Origin: Ascarosepion bandense
Taxonomy: Eukaryota > Mollusca > Cephalopoda > Sepiida > Sepiidae
Direction: 5' to 3'
Length of the DNA stretch: 64,000 nucleotides
Assembly: GCA_037127315.1 (NCBI GenBank)
Contig: JBBBDQ010000191.1
Location: 17,239,501-17,303,500 of the forward strand
The notes below the pieces were generated by a model that was not told where the DNA came from, made no database searches, and saw only the letters and a program-made list of their open reading frames with translations. A program made the position numbers and the translations under genes. The first letter of the stretch is position 1; the number at the start of each line of letters is the position of its first letter. Shown piece after piece: positions 23,625 to 34,492 of the stretch.

Positions 23625-24375
23625 CACCACTCAATAGGCCTCGGGTCTGACATATAGATGGCGCCACGAATAAAAAATCCAAATAATTTTTAACCTTCAA
23701 ATGGCATGTGACAAAATTTGGTCCCAATCGGATTATTAGTTTACAAATTTACAGTTATTTAAGTGAAGCTACTGTTGCAAATTTTCAAAACAATGGAAAA
23801 ATCTGAATGTTGTGTGTTCATAAAGCATTTCTTTCTGATGAGAAAAATATTGTTCAAACAAATCAATAGCTTGATAAATGTTATTCGAACACTGCTTCGT
23901 CGGAAACAAAGTGAAGTGGTAGTATGCTGAATGTAAACGCGGATGTAGAGACACAAAGCATGTTGAATGGTCATGTCACCCAAAATCGGCAGTTGTCCCA
24001 GAAAACACAAAAAAAAACGCCTAAACTTCTTTCGGCGGATCTTAAATTGAACTTGCGTGAGATAGCAGAGGATTTGAAGATGTCAGAAGACAGTTTATTC
24101 ACCATTTTGCATGAACATTTGTCAATGAGAAAGCTGTATTCAAAGTGGGTATCACGTTTGCTCACAGTCAATCAACTGTTTCAATGCAAGAAGTTTTTGC
24201 ATAAATATATGACAATGGATGAAACATGGATCTACCACTTCACTCCGGAGTCAAATCGGCAGTCAGCTGAGTAGACAGCAGCAGATGAAAGCCGTCTAAA
24301 GCGGCCAAAGATGCAAACATTAGCAGGAAAGACTTTGGCCTGCGTATTTTGGGATGTGCAAGATATTTTGTTCAT
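23622..24375 (+). mobile_element. mariner/SETMAR-like transposase relic
   Basis: A terminal-type sequence CACCACTCAATAGGCCTCGG is followed by MEKSECCVFIKHFFLM (23793), then LNVNADVE, LKLNLREIAEDLKMSE (24043), ILHEHLSMRKLYSKWVSRLL (24105) and MTMDETWIYHFTPESNRQS (24210). A stop replaces the Trp expected after the Glu that follows, then AADESRLKRPKMQTLAGKT and FWDVQDILF are readable to 24375. The first catalytic Asp (MDETW) is present, but the second half of the protein is missing, as is a stretch between RRLL and the MDET motif. The left half of a mariner transposase. Confidence 0.8.
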
Positions 24376-24665
24376 AGATATATATATATAAGAGGATATA
24401 TGAATTTATGTATATCAGAACAATATTGGCTAATTAAATGACAAAACAGAAAGAAAAACGTTATCCAAGGAAAAAGAGCACACCAGACTAAAGTAATGTT
24501 CTCATAGTCGGATATATATATAACGGGGGAAGGAAAATATATAGAAAAAACATTGGTTATAATTATTCACTTTTACGTGGATTCCCATAAATTCTTCCCC
24601 TTACAAAGTAACCCACTATTTTGAGTGGCTCTTGGGCTTTATACAGAGTTAATATAATTCCAAAT

Positions 24666-24787
<122 letters not shown>

Positions 24788-24824
24788 GATTTGTGCCCAC
24801 GGAATAAATTAATAATCTTAAACA

Positions 24825-25158
24825 AAATAGACGTCATAATTATCCCAACCCAAGGAACCTTTCGACCAACACTTTTCAAGGGCTACGTTGGCTTTATTAT
24901 AAAGGGTCAATAAAGGACAAAAACAAAGGATTACTTACAAGACTGGGAGAAGATGGAAGATTATATACCGATCGAGCATTGTGCAGAACAGTGAACCAAC
25001 TGTCCTCATACGAAGAGGCACATGCCTGACTGTCCAGTAGGTGTTGGCCAATGGCTGAATCCAGAACAGCTTGGGTTGTTCTTATAAGAACAACCCAAGC
25101 TGTTCTTGTGGAATTGTGTTGGCCGAAAAGTTTCTCGGCTTGGGATGATTATGACGTC

Positions 25159-25165
<7 letters not shown>
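24825..25165. mobile_element. Foldback element with central palindrome, edged by (TA)n
   Basis: Arms 24825-24872 (ATAGACGTCATAATTATCCC ... TTTCGACCAACAC) and 25117-25165 are inverted complements. In the middle, 25063-25106 is a perfect 44-bp palindrome centred on TTATAA. (TA)n arrays lie outside both arms (24751-24785 and 25163-25209). No coding. Confidence 0.6.

Positions 25166-25209
<44 letters not shown>
25163..25209. repeat. (TA)n microsatellite
   Basis: TA array at the right edge of the foldback. Confidence 0.97.
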
Positions 25210-25212
<3 letters not shown>

Positions 25213-26390
25213 ATAAAATCGACTCTGTACGTATCCAAATCTTAAAATCTTACACAAGTAATTTTTAAGGACCACGAATAACCGGCAGAATCTAAGTCCC
25301 TGACTTGAATCTAAGGCCCTGACGAGCCGTTGTGCGAAACCGCGGTAGGTCTTGGCGATCTTGCGATTTTTTCTCGTGTATATATATATATATATATTCG
25401 TAAGCCTGTAAGTGAGTGAAAGAAAGAGACAGAGACAGAGAGAGAGAGAGAGAAAGTGTGCGTTTTTCTGCGAGAGCTGCTGAATTTGTCTTCAGTTCCA
25501 TCAAAACCCCAAAGTCTTACAAAATGACCTAAATTCAAATCTCGGAGAGAATTCTTTCTTGGACGGTGAGAAGAATTTTCCTGCACCCCCTCCTATGAAT
25601 AGTATCTGTGCGTGTTACCGTTCTTCTCTATACAAATATTTCAGTTTAAGGATGCGTCTGTGCGTATGTGTTTGTGTGTGTGTTTCTGTGTATGCGTGTG
25701 TGTGTTTGTGTTTGTATATGCGTGCTTTTTGCTTTTTTTTTATTTGCCCAACCTCACAATATTAATTAAATTTCCACCTCCTCGTCGTTCAAGCCATTGA
25801 TTATCACGGAATGAATGGATTCTTCATAAAGCCGATCGTTCAATTGTTTCAGCGTGCATGTTGCAAGTATTTGTGAATCTAATTCGATCAGTCGCTAATA
25901 AATATATTACTAATCAGCTGGCAGCCATGTCGAAAAATAACAAAGAAAAAACACACGAACCATATCGTTCAATTTACATTCTGCTTGTTCGTTCTTCCTT
26001 TGCCGTTTGAAGAGGGCTTTTATTCATCTTTTTATTCGTTTTCACTTTTTACGAAATTAGGAAAGAAAAAAAAATTTCTGTGATAGTCACCTGATAATAA
26101 ATTGAAAACAAATCTGCCGGCCCACGGAATCGACTGGAATGTGTTAACTCGGGATTTGCACATGACCTTCCAAAATATCTGCTTCTTGAAGGCGCCGTGA
26201 AATGTTCCCTTCCGTCAAATCTTCTAAACAATTATTTTAATGCCTCAAATTAAGAACGGAATAAACCTTCGTATTCTACTACGGCAAATTACTTAGGCTT
26301 TTAGATGCTAAACAATCGCCATACGAGATAACTTACAACTGGAAGGCAGAGTTCGAAATTCAGATTTAACTATATAAACTTTAGTATTTG
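25210..26390. other. Simple repeats only
   Basis: Short (TA)n at 25377-25397, (GA)n at 25432-25453 and a TG-rich tract at 25655-25725. Otherwise no recognised feature. Confidence 0.5.
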
Positions 26391-26735
26391 TCTATATTTC
26401 CGAGATCAGGTAGTATTTACAGTATTTACATTATTTGGATTATTTTTCTCATCTTTGTTGCCATTTGTACTATGTTTCGGCCGTTGTATGCTCCGACCAT
26501 CTTCAGGTGCTAGGTATTTCGAGCAGAACTCTTTATTACAATCACTGAGGTATATCATTTCAATCGCTTTTGCGTAGAGCCTCTTTTTGGTAGTCATAAG
26601 TTATCTCCTTCTAATCCTGTAAGTTATTTGTTCACCACTTCTGTAGCCTGGTAGTGAACTCACAACTCTTTGGGTCAATTCACAGGAACTAACCAACGAC
26701 TATATCCACTATAGCAACCAAAGATAAGGACAATA
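26391..26735 (-). mobile_element. tRNA-headed SINE with hammerhead tail (family C), most complete copy
   Basis: Minus strand order: tRNA-like head (ATAGTGGATATAGTCG A-box region, AGAGTTGTGAGTTCACTACC B-box region), body with AGATAACTTATGACTACC and CAGTGATTGTAATAAAG, hammerhead core 26510-26467, then GGCAACAAAGATGAG and AATAATGTAAATACTG, ending ATATAGACAAATAC. Copies: 4745-5066, 51050-51310 (truncated), 47455-47835 (two tails in inverted order). Confidence 0.6.
26467..26510 (-). ncRNA. Hammerhead ribozyme candidate (family C)
   Basis: Minus strand: GCAC, CUGAAGA (valid CUGANGA core), U, stem II GGUCG/CGGCC, GAAAC, then AUA (an NUH triplet) and GUAC. Across copies the consensus after GAAA is CGUC, making stem III the self-complementary ACGU with no loop, so only an intermolecular stem III is possible. 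This copy has A in place of G at the C-G pair. Confidence 0.5.
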
Positions 26736-27984
26736 GTCCGAATAATATAAATATTGTATATACACTTTGTATAAAATTGTGCGGGTAACATAGAAGAAAA
26801 TAAGTTAAGGCTAAAGATTAGGAGAAATATCCTTTCTAAAAAAAAGAAGAAGAAAATAAAACAATCGCACGGGAATGTTGAAATATATCGTCTTACTGAA
26901 ATACAATATATTTGATAGAGTCATTTGACGATCATAGATCCTTAAAAAAATTGAAAAAGAAAAACTATGTCGCGGTGCCTTTTCATTCTTTCGTTCGTGA
27001 ATTGACGAATCAGCGGTTTTTATGAGCGCAGGTTCTCCCTTTAAAATTCATAAGCGAGAAGTTTCGTCTCGATAGGTATACGTGTGTCTGCAACAGTTAG
27101 GATTGCGAAATTTCTCTCACTTTCTTCTCACTTTTCGTCACAGAAATATGACAAAGACGAAATTAGCGCTACAAACATCAGAAAAGAAGACCCAAATAAA
27201 AACACTGACCTCAATTAAACACTCACGACAACAATAATGGTAATGACAGTATTAACATTTTTTCAGGAAAATACGTTTCTCATGTCCAGTAACTGTTATC
27301 GTTTTACAGTATTAATGTGGGGGCGATTCCTTGCTAACGTTTTATTGAAGTAATGTGGAATGTCAACATCTTGATTGTTATTTTCCTTCCTGTTACATGT
27401 TATATCTGTTGTAGCTGTTAAAAATCTTCAAGTGATGTAGTTTTTATTATTTGACACAATTCTGTAATCCTTTTTTAAAATATGCTTTGCGCAATTATAA
27501 GCACAAATTTAATAATATTGTGCATAACATCTGAAAGCACGTTACCTCATCCAAAATACAATTTACCGATACATAGCAGCAATTTGTTTTCCATGCAGTG
27601 GTCAGTGTACTGAATATGAACGGTAGCTATGCTTACCGACGTGTGCATATCTGCGAAAAGAATAATCATGAACAAAAGATAAGCGTTCAATACGAAGTGT
27701 TTATTATAAAACTTACTAAAACATACGATGATCTGAAATTAGAATGAGAATAGGAAGGACATCTACCATGAATCTATCGTAACAACTCAAAACGTTGCAT
27801 TAATAAACTCCAAATATTTATATCTCTTTGTATTTGAATCTGTCATAACAAATATAAATCATTTCATTGTCCTGCCTTTCTACATTTTTCCTTCAACTTA
27901 AAAAAAGGTGTTTTTTATGTCATCTAAAAAATTAAAAATTTTACCATTGATATTATTTTGCAAGGACCTTCTTCTTCTATGTGC
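26736..27984. other. No recognised feature
   Basis: AT-rich non-coding DNA. No exon or repeat recognised. Confidence 0.5.
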
Positions 27985-28283
27985 CCTGTCTCTTCAAGAC
28001 GTAGACGATCATGGCTTTCCACATTTTCCTATTCCTGGTGGCTCTGAGCACGCCTTCTCTTGTTACACCATGCAACCCTCGTTCCGTCATCCACCTGATT
28101 AGGTCCTTCAAATACGTTATCCGTTGCTTTCACCTGTCTCTTTTCCCCTCTATCCGGCCTGTTGGTATCGGGTTCTCCAAGCCCTCCTTCTTCATTGCCT
28201 GTCCCAGGAACTTCAGCTGTCTCTTCCTGATGCTCAGTATTCATTTCCTTTTTGTTTCCATCATTTCTAAGACCTCATCATTG
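27985..28283 (-). pseudogene. LINE C-terminal part, left of LTR insertion
   Basis: Minus strand continues the frame of 31245-31600: NDEVLEMMETKRK, LKFLGQAMKKEGLENPIPTG, ITYLKDLIRWMTERGLHGV, KMWKAMIVYVLKRQGT. Removing the LTR element and one ATTG copy joins WIEHVN to NDEVLEMM in frame order, so both halves are one LINE insertion. Confidence 0.75.
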
Positions 28284-28711
28284 TGTTACGCCTATCGAAT
28301 GCTGGTTCCAGTTATATCGACGAACAACGCATATATATATAACAATATAAGTTATATTTTTATTAATGACGATGAACCGTGTAGCCTAGGGAACAGAGAG
28401 CGAGAGAGCGCGCTTCTAATGGGTTGACGGGAGTGTCTCTCTTCACCGGCCGATCTCTGTCTACTGTCTGGCTCTCTGTCTGGTGAAATCCGTGCGCCGA
28501 AGTCTTTTTATAATCTCCAAACCGGGACTTCCGGCTTTGCCTCGCCCACGCACGCCCACGTAATTCTCAGAGACACCTGTTCTGTTTGCCTCTTGTAGCC
28601 ATTTCCGCTACTGCCGGAAATAAGGTCAAACGAACATCCGTTCCTTTCAACGACCGGAAACGCCCCCGCTTGCATCAGCTTCCTCGGGTGGGCCCAGATT
28701 GTTATATTACA
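28284..28711 (-). repeat. 3' LTR (element orientation)
   Basis: 428 bp. Shares ACGAACAAC, TGTAGCCTAGGGAACAGAG and GGAAACGCCCCCGCTTGC-type blocks with 30737-31244 and ends GTTATATTACA. It lacks a 57-bp segment present in the other LTR. Confidence 0.8.
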
Positions 28712-28725
28712 TTCCTCGCCCACCC
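28712..28725 (-). promoter_or_regulatory. Polypurine tract
   Basis: Minus strand GGGTGGGCGAGGAA immediately before the LTR start TGTAATATAAC, the usual place for plus-strand DNA priming. Confidence 0.6.
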
Positions 28726-28732
28726 ATTTTCC

Positions 28733-28756
28733 AAAATGTTCACCTAAGAACATTTT
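28733..28756 (-). promoter_or_regulatory. Hairpin upstream of polypurine tract
   Basis: AAAATGTTC and GAACATTTT form a 9-bp stem with a 6-nt loop, 7 bp from the PPT. Same place and sequence class as 21121-21144. Confidence 0.5.
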
Positions 28757-29380
28757 AAGCGCAACACCCTCACTCTCCCCCCATGCCACACAAGCCCGAC
28801 AATTGTATAAAACATGTGCACGCCAAAACAACAAAAACATGTGCATGCCGAAACAAAAAAACAACAACAAAAAAATATATAGGGGAGCCTACATCGGCAA
28901 CCCAACAATGTTCGTGTCCATCGTGAAAATTGTTCTACCAGCTCGATGTTTCATTGTTCCTTTTTTTCTTTTTTTTTTTTTTAATATCCATTTTCACAGA
29001 ATTGGGCAAAGTTCTTAAAAATGTTCATTTTCTTTCTCGACTCTGTCCATAAGCGTAGACGCCTCGATGCATAACCACATGATTATAGGCGGTAACCGCG
29101 CCCCAGTTTCCAAACTAACATCGAGTAAATGACCTTTGACCAACACCATGCGTGCCTCTGCTCGAGTTTATTGTTACACATGTAACTTAATTTAATTTAA
29201 TTTAATTTCAAACATACTATGTTTGAACACAGAAAAATGGCCATTATCTGCCGTACATATCATTCATATTCTGACCGAGAAATGTTCAATAGAAAATGAA
29301 GAAAATTACCCTGATTCCAACGTTAATCCGCATGCAATTTACTTGTGGAGGATTAGAGGTTTCATCTATATTAATTTAGT

Positions 29381-29842
29381 CTAAAACAATGGACCCGTGA
29401 CTCGTAGTTCCTTAGTTTGTACAATGTTTTCTATTCCCTGAACTACTTCCTCTGGATTCGAATCCAAGCATATCTGATTTGTTGACACCTCTCTGTTTAA
29501 CGCAGAGACATTTGCGTGTTGAACACCCGTTGACCCCGGAGTACTATTCACAACGGATAACTCAATTTCCTTTTCCGAAGCACTGTTGCTTCTTTCCCAC
29601 TTAAAAATCCGCTTCCTAGCTATTATTCCAAGGATTATCATAACGCCGACCACGCCTGCAATGACTCCTATCGTCAACTTCTTCGGGAGTTCTTCATATC
29701 CTTCACTAAATCTCTCCATATCTATCTGTTCCAAGGTATTTACTAGTTTGCGGATAGGAATCTCCTCCATATCGCGCAATTCTACCGGCATGGTGTCCAC
29801 TGAAAAATTGGGAAATTTCTGCGTAATTAGGGACCAAACCAC
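29381..29842 (-). CDS. Env-like transmembrane protein C-terminal part of LTR element
   Basis: 153 codons open from a GTG at 29842. The first ATG is at 29791 (about 136 residues). An upstream in-frame stop lies nine codons before 29842, so the N-terminal part of any envelope surface domain is absent or in another frame or exon. Residues about 56-74 form one hydrophobic membrane segment, followed by a basic stop-transfer stretch (ARKRIFKW) and a roughly 75-residue polar tail. This arrangement fits the membrane anchor and cytoplasmic tail of an Env protein of an errantivirus-like or BEL-like element, but a generic type I membrane protein cannot be excluded. Position (last ORF before the 3' LTR) supports Env. 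No fusion peptide or furin site is in this frame. Confidence 0.5.
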   Translation of the reverse strand: MVWSLITQKFPNFSVDTMPVELRDMEEIPIRKLVNTLEQIDMERFSEGYEELPKKLTIGVIAGVVGVMIILGIIARKRIFKWERSNSASEKEIELSVVNSTPGSTGVQHANVSALNREVSTNQICLDSNPEEVVQGIENIVQTKELRVTGPLF

Positions 29843-30736
29843 TGAACCAGAGACGTATAATTTACTTTATGCTTTAGATACTATTAATAATTTTCCACGT
29901 TTGTATCTTTCTTTTTGTTCCGATCAACTGTGGAATCTGCAGGTCTATCCGTGTCAATATAAAGTTTTCCGAAATTAATATATCTTCAAAAGATATTTCC
30001 CAAGTCACATAAATGAAAATTCACAGAGGATGTTGAATTGATGGGAACCTGCCAAAAGCATAATTCACAACCATAGAAATGTAAATCATTTTGTAGTGTA
30101 CAGTCATTGAAAAGAAATCAAAAAAAAAAACTAACACTGCACAACCCAACGAAAACATTGTTATCAACAAGTTAATCCAATTATCCACTTTAAAGAGTAG
30201 AAGAAACTTCCTTTACATGATTTTACATTTCACTTACTCAATAAAAGTAAGATTAATTAAGCAACATATCAGTAAACTCACTTCACATATATGGTAAAAT
30301 ATTAACAACAAAAATAAATCATTAACTCAGATGTTTTGTACTTACAGATAGGTAAATATCTCAACTCCAATCCTCCCGCCAACCCCAGCCTATGCGCTAC
30401 TCTCTACATGCAGTCCTAAACCCCCTCCGTTCTACCCTTAATGTGTTCGACACATTTCTTAATTCTAGGGTCAGATCGGCAAAAGTATGCATTTTTTTTT
30501 CTAACTAGACTTATAAACACGAGCAGAAAACACACACACTATCAAATCAAAGAGTCACCTACCTTGGCTGACGTCGACCGTCGTACGGCTGCTGTCGTCC
30601 TGTTGTTTACTATTTTCGTCTTCTATCTGGTAGTTTTAAGTCCGTTGAATTTTCAATCGTCGCCGTGGCAACCAGCTCGTATCTATCTGTTTTGTTGTCT
30701 CAAAACAGCAAGTCACTTAGGCACCAATTATGCGTC

Positions 30737-31244
30737 TGTTATGCCTAGCGAATGCTGGTTCCAGTTACATCGACAATCACCAATTATTACGTCTCAAAAC
30801 AGCAACATAGAAATGACGGTCTGTTGTATATCGACGAACAACAAATACCATATATATAAAAATATGAATTGTATTTTTATTAATGAGCATGAACCGTGTA
30901 GCCTAGGGAACAGAGAGCGAGAGAGCGCGCTTCTAATGGATTGACGGGTTGACGGGAGAGTCGTAGTATCTGTTGTGTGTCTCTCTCTCTCCTGCTACTC
31001 TGGTCTGTCTGTCTGGTGAAATCCGTGCGCCGAGGTCTTTTTATAATCTCCAAACCGGAACTTCCGGCTTTGCCTCGCCCACGCACGCCCACGTAATTCT
31101 CAGAGACACCTGTTCTGTTTGCCTCTTGTAGCCATTTCCGCTACTGCCGGAAATAAGGTCAAACGAACATCCGTTCCTTTCAACGACCGGAAACGCCCCC
31201 GCTTGCATCAGCTTCCTCGGGTGGGCCCAGATTGTTATATTACA
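30737..31244 (-). repeat. 5' LTR (element orientation)
   Basis: 508 bp. Contains an extra segment at about 30774-30830 that resembles leader sequence just inside the element (CTCAAAACAGCAA and CACCAATTAT recur). Also a TTGACGGG duplication near 30940. Confidence 0.8.
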
Positions 31245-31600
31245 ATTGTTCACATGCTCGATCCATGATATTCGAAGCATCCTTCTGTAGAACCAAATTT
31301 CTGTTGCTTCAAGTCTTTCCTTCATCTTTGATGATATTGTCCAGCATTCACTGCCATATTGAAGGACAGACATCACATCCAGTACTCTCTTCCTTGTTTC
31401 TAGCGAAATTGTCCTGTTTCTTAATACTTTACTTCTGGAATGCTTCCTTTGCCATACCAATTCGCCTTTGGATCTCTGTGTCACACTTTCCGTCTTCTGT
31501 TATAACACTTCCCAGGTATTTAAATTTTTGTACCTGGTTGATTTTAGTATCCCCGACCTGTTTTTGGCATATTGGGTTGCCCTTTTTACTGATGACTATG
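31245..31600 (-). pseudogene. LINE RT C-terminal part, right of LTR insertion
   Basis: Minus strand: [37 protein letters not shown], then after a frameshift KVLRNRTISLETRKRVLD, SVLQYGSECWTIS, WFYRRMLRISWIEHVN. This is the typical region downstream of the RT active site in endonuclease-encoding LINEs. It ends at the ATTG duplication of the LTR element. Confidence 0.85.
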
Positions 31601-32440
31601 CATAAAATCCGAAAAAGCAATTTCCCGTGAATATGTCGGTTGTGATAACACATCCCAGCCAAGCTGCAGCATTTTTTGCTCGGTCGCTAAAGAAACGTGA
31701 GCTCTGGCATCATCATGATGGGAAACAACATCCTTAATATTTGCTAATTCTGGGTGTTTTATTTTTATTTATTTATTTATATTTTAATTGCTGTCTTTAA
31801 TTCGAATAATTGCGAGCATTATTTTTTATAATTAGTTGACTGGTTACTTGGTAGAAGCTCATAGTACAAGATTCCCACTAGATGCAGATCATTGCTTTTT
31901 TTGATAAACATCTGCTTTTGGAGTGTGTAAAGTTGGTTCACGTCGCTTACCTCAGGGTCTTTTTATCTGACCATTAATATAAATGATTAATTTTTCATCA
32001 TCCATCAAAATTTACTTAAAAAGGGGGAATTTTTATTGTTTATACAACAAATCACAGATAGAAATACGATCGAAAGATTATTTTAATTCATATTAAGTGG
32101 TATCCAAACATCGTAGTGATTTAAGTATCAAATATACACTAAGTCCTGATAAATGGCGGATTTTGATAAATTTAGTGCTTTTGCCAAATTCTGCGTTGTG
32201 TAATGCGGGTTATTTTCAGTCAATGTTTTGATCTCTTTGATATCTGTATTGTGTGTGTGCGTGTGTGTGTTGGGGTTGCCTAAACGTTCTTTATCAATAA
32301 GGCTAGAATCACCAACACTTAACTTAGTGAACCACTTCCATTCAGTTCTGTTGCTAAAGCCACTTCCTTCTACAGAGCGCATATCTTTTTTGTTGCTTGC
32401 GATGCATTTTTTTCTTTACGGTAATAAAAAAACATCAAGT
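31601..32440 (-). mobile_element. mariner transposase relic
   Basis: Minus strand N-terminal part around 32400-32140 (KWFTKLSVGDSSLIDKERLG, then IKEIKTLTENNPHYTTQNLA, an HTH-type region) interrupted by a CA microsatellite. C-terminal catalytic piece at 31745-31615: [20 protein letters not shown], then [14 protein letters not shown], where HHDNARPH is the usual motif. The middle is lost. It abuts the LINE fragment at about 31600. Confidence 0.65.
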
Positions 32441-32499
32441 GTTTAAAATGCAACTTATAATCTTCCATTTTTATAAAGATGCCAAATTGACACCAAGTA

Positions 32500-32876
32500 C
32501 AGTACCGGTCATAATTATGAGGCCACCCAAGTTTTAAAAAAATGATGTATATCATACAATTTTTAGTATTTATTGCCAAATGGATAATTCTAAATGAAAA
32601 TAGACTGGTCCTTTTGTTAATACTGCACAGTAACATGTGCATCAAATGAACTGTTCTGGTGTTCAGTTTTTGTGCTTTCTTCCCCATGTTAGTCTCTTCT
32701 TATTGGCTGGCCGAAGCAAAGGCTTCCTGGCTGCCATGTAAAATTTTCAAAGTAATAATAACAAAAGAACCATTCTATTTTTATTTAGAATTATCTACTT
32801 GGAATAAATACTAAAAATAGTATTAAATACATTATTTTTTTAAACCGGGGTTGCCTATTAATTATGGCCAGTAGTG
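32500..32876. mobile_element. Tc1/mariner-type MITE
   Basis: Terminal inverted repeats of roughly 130 bp (32500-32630 and 32745-32876) begin CAGTACCGGTCATAATTATG and CACTACTGGCCATAATTAAT and are flanked by TA on both sides (32498-32499, 32877-32878). No coding capacity in 377 bp. Confidence 0.8.
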
Positions 32877-32949
32877 TAAGCAATTTTAAACTATCTTTCT
32901 CAAGAGATAGATTGAAGTGTGCTCTAATCGGAAATGTAAGCACATGTAT

Positions 32950-33171
32950 CGATAAAGTGGACTTATTCTAAAGATAAAGTAGACTTATTCTAACGATAAA
33001 GTGGACTTATTCTAACGATAAAGTGGACTTATTCTAAAGATAAAGTGGACTTATTCTAACGATAAAGTGGACTTATTCTAAAGATAAAGTGGACTTATTC
33101 TAACGATAAAGTGGACTTATTCTAACGATAAAGTGGACTTATTCTAACGATAAAGTGGACTTATTCTAACA
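32950..33171. repeat. 22-bp minisatellite, about 10 copies
   Basis: Unit ATAAAGTGGACTTATTCTAACG with an alternating AAG/ACG end in some copies. Copies are nearly identical, so the array is young. Repeats are contiguous without spacers, so it is not a CRISPR array. Confidence 0.97.
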
Positions 33172-33525
33172 AATAAAAATCGGCATGAATTTATCGGGCA
33201 ACCTCGTAATTTTAGCCGTTTTCTGATAAGAAAATATTCAGCATTTATTGACCGATCGTTGTTGATTGTACTTTATAAAATCTTTCTCTTAAAATATTTT
33301 TCTGGAAAATCTCAATACCGGTAGCTATGACCAGTCTCTCTAGTATTAGATTCCTTTCTAATCTTTTATTTGTAGTACTCAACATATTATGTCATTATTT
33401 TCTATATTATGTTTTATAGTATTTTTCTGAGACGTGGTATTAATTTTCGCCGTTGATTTTGTTGAAAGTCCTCAAGTGAAGTGTTTTTTTTTTTGTTATT
33501 TGATACACTTCTTTATGATTCGGTA
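33172..33525. other. No recognised feature
   Basis: AT-rich non-coding sequence. Confidence 0.5.
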
Positions 33526-33780
33526 CCGAGTTCGAATTCCAGTTGAATTCCCTGCATTTACTTCCGTGCAAATACCCTTGGGAAAGGTATTAATCCGTTT
33601 CTTCCCTCCAGTTATGGGTTAAATAACATAACAGATTGGGTTCTATAGGCTTGGCTGGAAACCACTCTACGACGGAAATACTACGGAATAATCTTCTGCC
33701 CAGTCAATCATGTTTCTTTCGAGACATGATCGCCCAATGCGTGTATAACGTATGGGATTTAACTGACTGACTGACCACCA
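33526..33780 (+). mobile_element. tRNA-derived SINE (type T), 5' truncated
   Basis: B box GAGTTCGAATTCC at 33530, then CCCTTGGGAAAGGTATTAAT, TTATGGGTTAAATAACA, TTGGGTTCTATAGGCTTGGC and tail ATCTTCTGCCCAGTCAATCA ... GGGATTTAACTGACTGA. The A-box head is missing. Confidence 0.8.
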
Positions 33781-34490
33781 GTAAACACAAGATGTATTTT
33801 ATTCACCAAGAACAAAGTTTTCATTCTCTTAAAATCGCTTTTAACCATTTATCTTAGAAAACTCTTGAATTTGAGTTTTGTTTAACAGCATATCAACACC
33901 GCAGTGGGTTAGTTAATACCAAAAAAGTAGGGTTTTAAGTCTTTTTTCAAATGTTCGGTTATAGGGAGAAGGTTGATTTAGTCATATTTTAATTAACATT
34001 TTTGTTTTTATTCTTTTTTATTTTAGAAAACTGAAAAGGTCTTCTAGTTTTGTATTCAAAAATGTTTTGCTGAGAATATTTTTTTCCTTCTAAAATGTGT
34101 TATGGTAATGATTTTTCTTCAAAAATGTATATTTTTCTATAAAAGTCTATTTTTATGTATATATTTCTATAAAAGTGTACTTTTATACTTTCATGGTGTT
34201 TTGACCCAAGTTTTGGGGTTAACTATTTGCCTATAGCTGGGACCCTAACAGGTGTTACCGTTCCGGGTCAGGGTAGACCTGGGAACAACAGCAATTAAGA
34301 GGTGGTTCTATGCTTCTAACAACCTTCCAATGAGAGGCCTTGCTGCCGGATGCAGAAAACAGTAGACTGGTTAGATATTTCTGAAATGCTTTGACACCAT
34401 TCCAGGCATCCACATAATAGTCTCGATCTGACGATGTTATTTAAGAATATAACTTGAGTTTTCGGGTTAGTTTTCTTACAACATATGACT
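33781..34490. other. No recognised feature
   Basis: T-rich non-coding. A short T/A-rich repeated phrase (TTTTTCTATAAAAGT) occurs near 34130-34185. Confidence 0.5.
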
Positions 34491-34492
34491 CA

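Larger units (their letters stand above)
28284..31244 (-). mobile_element. LTR retroelement lacking gag-pol, with env-like ORF
   Basis: LTRs at 28284-28711 and 30737-31244 start TGTTA and end TTACA on the plus strand. The insertion is flanked by a perfect 4-bp duplication ATTG (28280-28283 and 31245-31248) and sits inside a LINE. Minus orientation is shown by purine tract GGGTGGGCGAGGAA next to the 28711 LTR edge and by the minus-strand ORF 29842-29381. The interior is only about 2.0 kb. No protease, RT, RNaseH or integrase is recognisable, so gag-pol is deleted or was spliced out. A primer-binding-site candidate TGGTGCCTAAGTGAC lies 9 nt inside the 5' LTR (minus strand). Confidence 0.8.

Noticed and set aside
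28508..28870. 120-codon minus frame in the LTR
   Set aside because: It runs through LTR and pre-PPT non-coding sequence. A matching piece appears in the frame at 31041-31484 only because both LTRs share it.
29381..29842. Cellular single-pass membrane protein gene
   Set aside because: It lies between two LTRs with target duplication, directly upstream of the 3' LTR on the same strand, so an env-like origin is simpler. A cellular gene is not fully excluded.
32950..33171. CRISPR array
   Set aside because: Units are contiguous with no unique spacers, and the genome is that of an animal.
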